A stretch of 63,230 nt of DNA. It comes from an uncultured Rikenella sp. Lineage in GTDB: Bacteria; Bacteroidota; Bacteroidia; Bacteroidales; Rikenellaceae. The translations under genes and the position numbers were made by a program. Under the pieces are notes generated by a model that worked only from the letters and a program-made list of their open reading frames with translations, ran no database searches and was not told the DNA's origin. Positions 58,934 to 63,230 of this stretch are shown one piece after another (positions within the stretch are counted from its first letter, which is position 1; each line of letters starts with the position of its first letter). The DNA lies in contig NZ_CAJTMN010000004.1 of NCBI RefSeq assembly GCF_910577125.1, forward strand, positions 1-63,230, in the 5' to 3' direction.

Positions 58934-61183
58934 ATGACTCGACATTTGTTATACGTATACGGTACAACCCTGCTTTGCTTGTCGGTTTTCAGTATTCGTT
59001 CCGCCCAGGGACAGGCCCGGGGCAGCTGGCTGCCTGCTTCGCCCGACCCGGCCAAAAGCGTCCGGCTGCTCGATTGCCGCTACGACGGGCCGGTGCTCGT
59101 CCGGGCCGAAGAGATCGGCCCGGCGTCCGGGAACTGGGAGGTGATCCTTTCCGAACGCCGTGACTCCTTGCTGGTCGTTACTTTCCGCGCCCTGCGCGAC
59201 ATGACGGAGGCCGGGGTGGCGGTCGCTTTCGACCGCTACGGGTGGAGCAGCGACAACTATGTGATGATTCCGGCAGCCGTCTACGGCGGCAATCGACAGC
59301 GCATCGTGAACCGCTCTTACGCCACCGGTCTCGACGCCACCGACTACGGCCGGCGCGACCTGGCGCTGACCTCGAATCCGATTCCGCAGCTCTCGCCGGA
59401 GTTCGGCGCGGCTTCGCGGCTGGAGCTGCTCGTCTGCAACGCCTCGACCCCGGCCATCGTCTGGCTCGACCGGGCGAACCGGCAGGGAACCATCCTGCTG
59501 ACCGATCAGGGAATCGAACGGGACGGCGAGGTGAAAGACCACGGCCTGATCGTCGAGGAGTCGCCCGACCGGAGCATCGCCACCTTCGTTGTCAGCGCGC
59601 CGGGCGTGCGGGAGCGGAAACCCGAGTTCATAGGCTTCAGTCCGAGTCCCGACCGGGGATTGTCTGTCCGGAAAGGCGACACGATCCAGATTCGCGTTAC
59701 CCGGCTCGACTTCGCGGCCGACGGGGTGCCGGATTTGCTGGCCCGCTTTATGCGCGAGCGGAAATGTCACATGCCGCAGACGGCGCCGCGCGACCTGATG
59801 CCGATGAGCGAGGTACGCCGACGGATGGAACGCAATGTCGAGAGTCGTTACCATGTGGGCGCGGCGGGCGAATACTACTGCCCGGAGAACGCCGACTGGA
59901 TCTCCTACGGCTGGATCGGCGGGCTGATGAACACCTACCCGATGCTCGCGGCGGGCGATACGCTCCGCTTGCGGCGTGTGTCCAACACTTTCGACTTCGG
60001 GCTCCTGAAAGGTTATGGCGAGAGCGGCTACTACTGCGATGTGCTCGGTTCGGACGGGAAGCCGCTTTATCGCGACGCCGCCAAACTTCATCCGGGCATC
60101 GCCCTGACCCGCAAGAACGCCGACCTGCTCTACTGGCTGGTCAAACAGTTCGACCTGCTGCGGAAACAGGGGCGCGGCGACGCGATCCGGCCGGAGTGGG
60201 AGGCCCGCGTACGCGGGCTGGCCGACGCTTTCGTCCGGACGTGGAAAGAGGAGGGGACGTGGGGCAATTATCTCGACCTCGCGACGGGAGGCGTGGCGGT
60301 TTACAACACCACCGGCGGGGCGATGGCGGTCGGCGGACTCGCGCTCGCGGCCGGGTACTATGACAATCCGGAATACCTCGACGTTGCCCGGCAGGCGGCG
60401 GACTTTTATTACCGGGACTTCGCCTTGCGGGGCTTCACCTCGGGCGGCTGCGGAGACATCCTCCAGAATGCCGACTCCGAGACGGCTGCGGCGTTGATGA
60501 CTTCGCTGATGACGTTGTATGAAGCCACGGGCGATACGGCTTATCGCACGTGGTGCACCGATCTGGCGAACCTGTGCGCCACCTGGACGGTGTCGTTCCG
60601 CTACCGGCTGCCGGACGATACGCCGCTGGCCCGGCTCGGAGCCGACCTCACCGGAGCGGTCTGGGCCAGCACCCAGAACAAACACGGCGCGCCGGGATTC
60701 TGCACCCAGTCGGGCGACGCGCTTTTCAAACTCTACCGCGAGACGGGTGACACGCTCTATGCGGCGTTGCTGCGGGACATCATCCATGCCCATGCCGAGG
60801 GGATTCAGCCCAACGGCCGGATTACCGAACGGCTTACCTACTGCGACGCCGACAGCCGCGGATCGCGCGGTGACGGGGGACAGACGGGCTGGAACGAGAC
60901 CAATGGGGCGCTGATGGCGATCGAGGTGCCGGGGATCTATCTGCGGACGGACACCGGACGGGCCTACGTATTCGACCATGTAGTGCTCCGGAAGGTCGAA
61001 AAAACGGACAAAGGGATTACCCTCACCCTGTTCAACCCGACCGCATATGACGCCGCTGTCACGCTGCTGGCCGAAGACGAGGCGCAGGCGGCCCGGCCGC
61101 TCGGCGATAATGCCTTCGTGGACTGGAAACGTTCGGTCGTTGTCCGGTCGGGGCGGGCTCGGACGGTTCGGATCGCCCGGTAA
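58934..61183 (+). CDS. Large secreted protein with (alpha/alpha)6-barrel-like domain
   Basis: A 749-aa exported protein with a signal peptide ending about FSIRSAQGQA. The first 250 residues are beta-rich. From about residue 290 on it has the helical repeats of a six-hairpin glycosidase-like domain: ISYGWIGGLMNTYPMLAAGD, GTWGNYLDLATGGVAVYNTT, GCGDILQNADSETAAALMTSL, GWNETNGALMAIEVPGIYLRTD. A small beta domain ends the protein. It may be a glycan hydrolase or lyase acting with the upstream lipoprotein. Family not recognised. It converges with the WG-repeat gene, which ends 17 bp further on. Confidence 0.6.
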   Translation: MTRHLLYVYGTTLLCLSVFSIRSAQGQARGSWLPASPDPAKSVRLLDCRYDGPVLVRAEEIGPASGNWEVILSERRDSLLVVTFRALRDMTEAGVAVAFDRYGWSSDNYVMIPAAVYGGNRQRIVNRSYATGLDATDYGRRDLALTSNPIPQLSPEFGAASRLELLVCNASTPAIVWLDRANRQGTILLTDQGIERDGEVKDHGLIVEESPDRSIATFVVSAPGVRERKPEFIGFSPSPDRGLSVRKGDTIQIRVTRLDFAADGVPDLLARFMRERKCHMPQTAPRDLMPMSEVRRRMERNVESRYHVGAAGEYYCPENADWISYGWIGGLMNTYPMLAAGDTLRLRRVSNTFDFGLLKGYGESGYYCDVLGSDGKPLYRDAAKLHPGIALTRKNADLLYWLVKQFDLLRKQGRGDAIRPEWEARVRGLADAFVRTWKEEGTWGNYLDLATGGVAVYNTTGGAMAVGGLALAAGYYDNPEYLDVARQAADFYYRDFALRGFTSGGCGDILQNADSETAAALMTSLMTLYEATGDTAYRTWCTDLANLCATWTVSFRYRLPDDTPLARLGADLTGAVWASTQNKHGAPGFCTQSGDALFKLYRETGDTLYAALLRDIIHAHAEGIQPNGRITERLTYCDADSRGSRGDGGQTGWNETNGALMAIEVPGIYLRTDTGRAYVFDHVVLRKVEKTDKGITLTLFNPTAYDAAVTLLAEDEAQAARPLGDNAFVDWKRSVVVRSGRARTVRIAR

Positions 61184-61200
61184 GGTTGTCGAAGTTGCGC

Positions 61201-61884
61201 TTAGAGTCGTTCCAGGCGGTCGTACAACTCCTCGTCCGAGGCATAGTCGCCCCACGGAACGACCAATCGCCACGTCCCGGGCTCCAGCACGCCGTATCGG
61301 CCGTTTTTCTCGACGCCGTAATAATACCGGCCGTTTGTCCACAAGGGCCAGATGTAGTCGTATTCCGTATCGGGCAGGACGATATTCCCGCGTAAATCCA
61401 TCAATCCCCACTTGCATCCCGGATAGACCCGTCGAAAGTCCGGGCTTTCGGCACCGGCAGGGTCGTACGCGCCGCGGTTGAACCGCAGGTAGGGTTCGCC
61501 GCGGTTGATGTCGATATAGCTGTATTCCGGCGGAACGATATAGTTCCCGTTTTGGTCGATCAACCCCGTTTCCCCCGGCGTGGCGACCTGGATATTATGC
61601 GGAATATCTTGTACGACCATCCCATGCAGACTCTCCGCCACGACCACTCGTGCCATCCCCTCGTAAAAGTCGGAAACTAAACTCCATTGCGGCGGAATCA
61701 CGATCCGACCCGTGGAATCCGCGTAACCCCAGTGTTTCCCGTCCGGCGATACGGCGGCGAGGCCTTCGTGCAGGGAACGGGTGATCGGGTTCGGTCGCTC
61801 CGCCCGATGCTGCTGCGCCCGGAGGGGTTGCAGGCTCAGAACGGCACAGAGCAATAATCCGAACCATCCGATCGGTATTTTCAT
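61201..61884 (-). CDS. Exported WG-repeat protein
   Basis: A 227-aa exported protein with a signal peptide MKIPIGWFGLLLCAVLSLQPLRA. It has several WG-repeat-like units of about 25-35 residues (WGYADSTGRIVIPPQWSLVSDF; GLIDQNGNYIVPPEYSYIDI; WGLMDLRGNIVLPDTEYDYI; YGVLEPGTWRLVVPW). WG repeats are common in Bacteroidetes surface or periplasmic proteins of unknown function. I choose the ATG at 61884 because it gives the signal peptide. The upstream frame overlaps the next gene. The small membrane-protein gene lies 13 bp upstream and is probably in the same transcript. Confidence 0.75.
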   Translation of the reverse strand: MKIPIGWFGLLLCAVLSLQPLRAQQHRAERPNPITRSLHEGLAAVSPDGKHWGYADSTGRIVIPPQWSLVSDFYEGMARVVVAESLHGMVVQDIPHNIQVATPGETGLIDQNGNYIVPPEYSYIDINRGEPYLRFNRGAYDPAGAESPDFRRVYPGCKWGLMDLRGNIVLPDTEYDYIWPLWTNGRYYYGVEKNGRYGVLEPGTWRLVVPWGDYASDEELYDRLERL

Positions 61885-61897
61885 AAAAAAAGAGTTA

Positions 61898-62320
61898 TTA
61901 ATCCTTATTACGTTCCGCATATCGGTATCCCTCCCAAAAAACCGGTACGAAATAACCGCTCGCCCAGATGAGATAGCTGACGAACGATCCGACTCCCGCG
62001 CTCCACGAGGAGGCATGGCATCCGAACAGTCCGTACCAGACACAAATGCTGCATATGGCTATCGGGCCTGCCGCGATCCAGGTCAGGAGACGGTACTTCC
62101 CGGGATGCCGCCGCAGGAGAATCAGGTAACCGTAGGCATAGAGCGTGACGGGAATCGCAATCACGCCGTAGATGAACGGCAGGATTCCGTCGTCGATCGG
62201 CACCGGATCGGTTTCCGCATGCTCTCCCCACAGGGCGTCTCCGGTCGCATAGAGCCCGAAAATCAGGGCTTGGCACAGCATGCCTGCCGCGGGCGAGGCC
62301 CAATATCGGACTGCGTTCAT
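61898..62320 (-). CDS. Small membrane protein, unknown function
   Basis: A 140-aa protein with about four hydrophobic segments (roughly residues 8-24, 47-68, 79-99 and 108-128), an Arg-rich loop (LLRRHPGKYRL) between helices 2 and 3, and an acidic loop (GEHAETDPVPIDDG) after helix 1. I do not recognise a family. It is 13 bp upstream of the WG-repeat gene and co-directional. It is the last clear gene before the base composition changes at about 62.35 kb. Confidence 0.55.
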   Translation of the reverse strand: MNAVRYWASPAAGMLCQALIFGLYATGDALWGEHAETDPVPIDDGILPFIYGVIAIPVTLYAYGYLILLRRHPGKYRLLTWIAAGPIAICSICVWYGLFGCHASSWSAGVGSFVSYLIWASGYFVPVFWEGYRYAERNKD

Positions 62321-62512
62321 TCGGAAAGTAATTCGAACGTTGTTAAATCGTGTTGCGAAGTTACGAAAAGAGTGTATTTTATTGGAAATGAGCGTATGTT
62401 AATCGCTCATGATAGTAATAGGTTACGATTTAGTTAGTTATCTGCTGCATTATTCTTCTGCGCGTTGCGTAACCTTCAAAGAACTCTTCATATGCAAAAG
62501 TAACAATAAAAC

Positions 62513-62546
62513 GGGAGATTTTGATATGAATCTCCCTGATTTTTTC
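62513..62546 (+). terminator. Terminator-like stem-loop
   Basis: GGGAGATT / AATCTCCC (62513-62520 and 62529-62536) followed by tgattttttc. Confidence 0.6.
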
Positions 62547-62651
62547 TATCTCATACAAGGTTTTCCGTAAAAGCGGCTTTATTCGTCGGTACACCATCGC
62601 CCAAAAAGATCTTGAACGAACGTGTGCCGACTACTGCATAAGCGGAGAAAA

Positions 62652-62701
62652 GGGCTTTGCCTCACGCCTAAACAACAGTTTAGACTGGTGAGGCAAGGCC
62701 C
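62652..62701. repeat. Long stem-loop GGGCTTTGCCTCAC / GTGAGGCAAgGCCC
   Basis: Nearly perfect 14-bp outer stem with an inner TAAAC / GTTTA stem. Possible terminator or regulatory structure of the element at the right edge. Confidence 0.6.
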
Positions 62702-62859
62702 ATTTCTTTTGTGCTTATGCCCAAGTGGTGCTTTTATGGCTTTTCAGATGATTTTTCTTTTTCGCTGTTCTTTTGAGCCGGAAGCGGAAAGCCGTGTATG
62801 ACCGCTTGTCCATAAATGGAACAAGCTGTCACCCACAGCAGGCAAATCGGGAAGAATGA

Positions 62860-62901
62860 TTTTATCTGTCCGCCCCGACACGTCTGGCCGGACAGATAAA
62901 A
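62860..62901. repeat. Perfect 13-bp inverted repeat
   Basis: TTTTATCTGTCCG / CGGACAGATAAAA with a 16-nt spacer. It could act as a bidirectional terminator or an operator in the right-edge element. Confidence 0.6.
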
Positions 62902-63230
62902 CCATACTTCCTTACAGGTGGTTTGCCCGGTTTCACCTTACCGGCTATGTTCTTTTTTTGTTGGGGGCTTCCTGTTTTCACGGATTTCTCTTTTGAAGTT
63001 TTCTGTCTAATCTGCCTCTACTTCCGTTTACCTCCATTTTCGCGCCTTTCAGTGGGCCGCATCAGGTAGTCATTTCCGTTCTGGGCGCAAAGATAATTCC
63101 GGGATTTGACGGGAATGCAAGGTCAAGCCTCCTGCTTCCGGGAAAAATTTCCAGCCCTGTGGGTAGTATTTTTCCAAAAAACCTTGCATTCCCTAATCCC
63201 TACCTTTTTAAGCACCCGAAACGAAAACGA

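Larger units (their letters stand above)
62321..63230. other. AT-richer, hairpin-rich right edge, no clear gene
   Basis: About 900 bp with base use unlike the rest of the window and no confident gene. It holds stem-loops at 62513-62546, 62652-62701 and 62860-62901, several reversed TAnnTTTG-like boxes (near 62494 and 63085), and tracts around 63115-63200 (gggaatgcaagg ... ccttgcattccc) forming a long-range inverted repeat. These features fit the non-coding flank of an integrative or conjugative element. A CTnDOT-like 10-mer GCAAAAGTAA lies at 62494-62503, but no integrase is visible. A possible 39-aa ORF on the minus strand (62862-62981, GTG start) is too weak to call. Confidence 0.5.

Noticed and set aside
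62862..62981. A 39-aa ORF with GTG start on the minus strand
   Set aside because: It is too short, and its last codons lie inside the inverted repeat at 62860-62901. No supporting ribosome binding site.

Overview
The window is a high-GC chromosomal segment of a Bacteroidales bacterium, most likely a Rikenellaceae/Alistipes-type gut commensal. The evidence is Bacteroidetes-specific genes (gldH next to a ricT/PSP1 gene, DUF3098 next to uppP, a Nudix-type sugar regulator), promoters of the TTTG-N20-TAnnTTTG kind, and a rich set of glycoside hydrolases. The genus assignment is an inference; no rRNA is present.

Layout. 0.3-6.6 kb: a leftward envelope/cell-division run (yfhO-like, ftsX, DUF3098, uppP, truB) split by a 1.2 kb repeat island. 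8.0-11.5 kb: a chromate-transporter half pair, ispD, upp and a GNAT acetyltransferase. 11.5-16.0 kb: a histidine kinase and an NtrC-type response regulator, separated by a 1.9 kb repeat island. 16.3-30.0 kb: a multi-operon ABC export system (TolC-like protein, four large FtsX/MacB-type permeases, one HlyD/MacA-like adaptor, one ATPase) preceded by three near-identical control regions: paired TGTC..GACA palindromes exactly 64 bp upstream of a TGGCAC sigma-54-like element. 30.1-36.7 kb: a CDF metal transporter, a large secreted GH-D-like hydrolase and a TolC/HlyD pair without its RND pump. 37.8-45.8 kb: housekeeping genes (LysE, cmk, folC, ricT, gldH, trmB, ispH, tRNA-Cys). 46-62.3 kb: a glycan-degradation locus led by a Nudix-type regulator (GH3, beta-helix proteins, GH43-like enzymes, two large secreted proteins) without SusC/SusD. 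From about 62.4 kb the composition becomes AT-richer and hairpin-rich with no clear gene, possibly the edge of an integrated element.

The most unusual content is in the intergenic islands (about 2.1-3.3, 6.7-8.0, 9.9-10.2, 12.8-14.7, 16.0-16.3, 36.7-37.8 and 39.1-40.6 kb). They hold two interleaved repeat systems. The first is eight promoterless, start-less gene pieces (A-H), each encoding the C-terminal variable part of a Fib_succ_major-like protein. Seven begin at the same codons (xPAPGxR) and all end at RCLSE-stop or its decayed form; the internal residues differ in each. The second is a family of about 70-76 bp imperfect hairpins whose stems covary and which keep a 2-nt bulge. Two cassettes sit within about 12 nt of such a hairpin. 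Islands interrupt otherwise conserved operons and share shuffled, inverted modules. I read them as a dispersed archive of silent variable-domain cassettes, either donors for recombination into an expressed gene elsewhere or relics of a diversity-generating system, embedded in structured repeats. No reverse transcriptase, integrase or intact recipient gene lies in the window.
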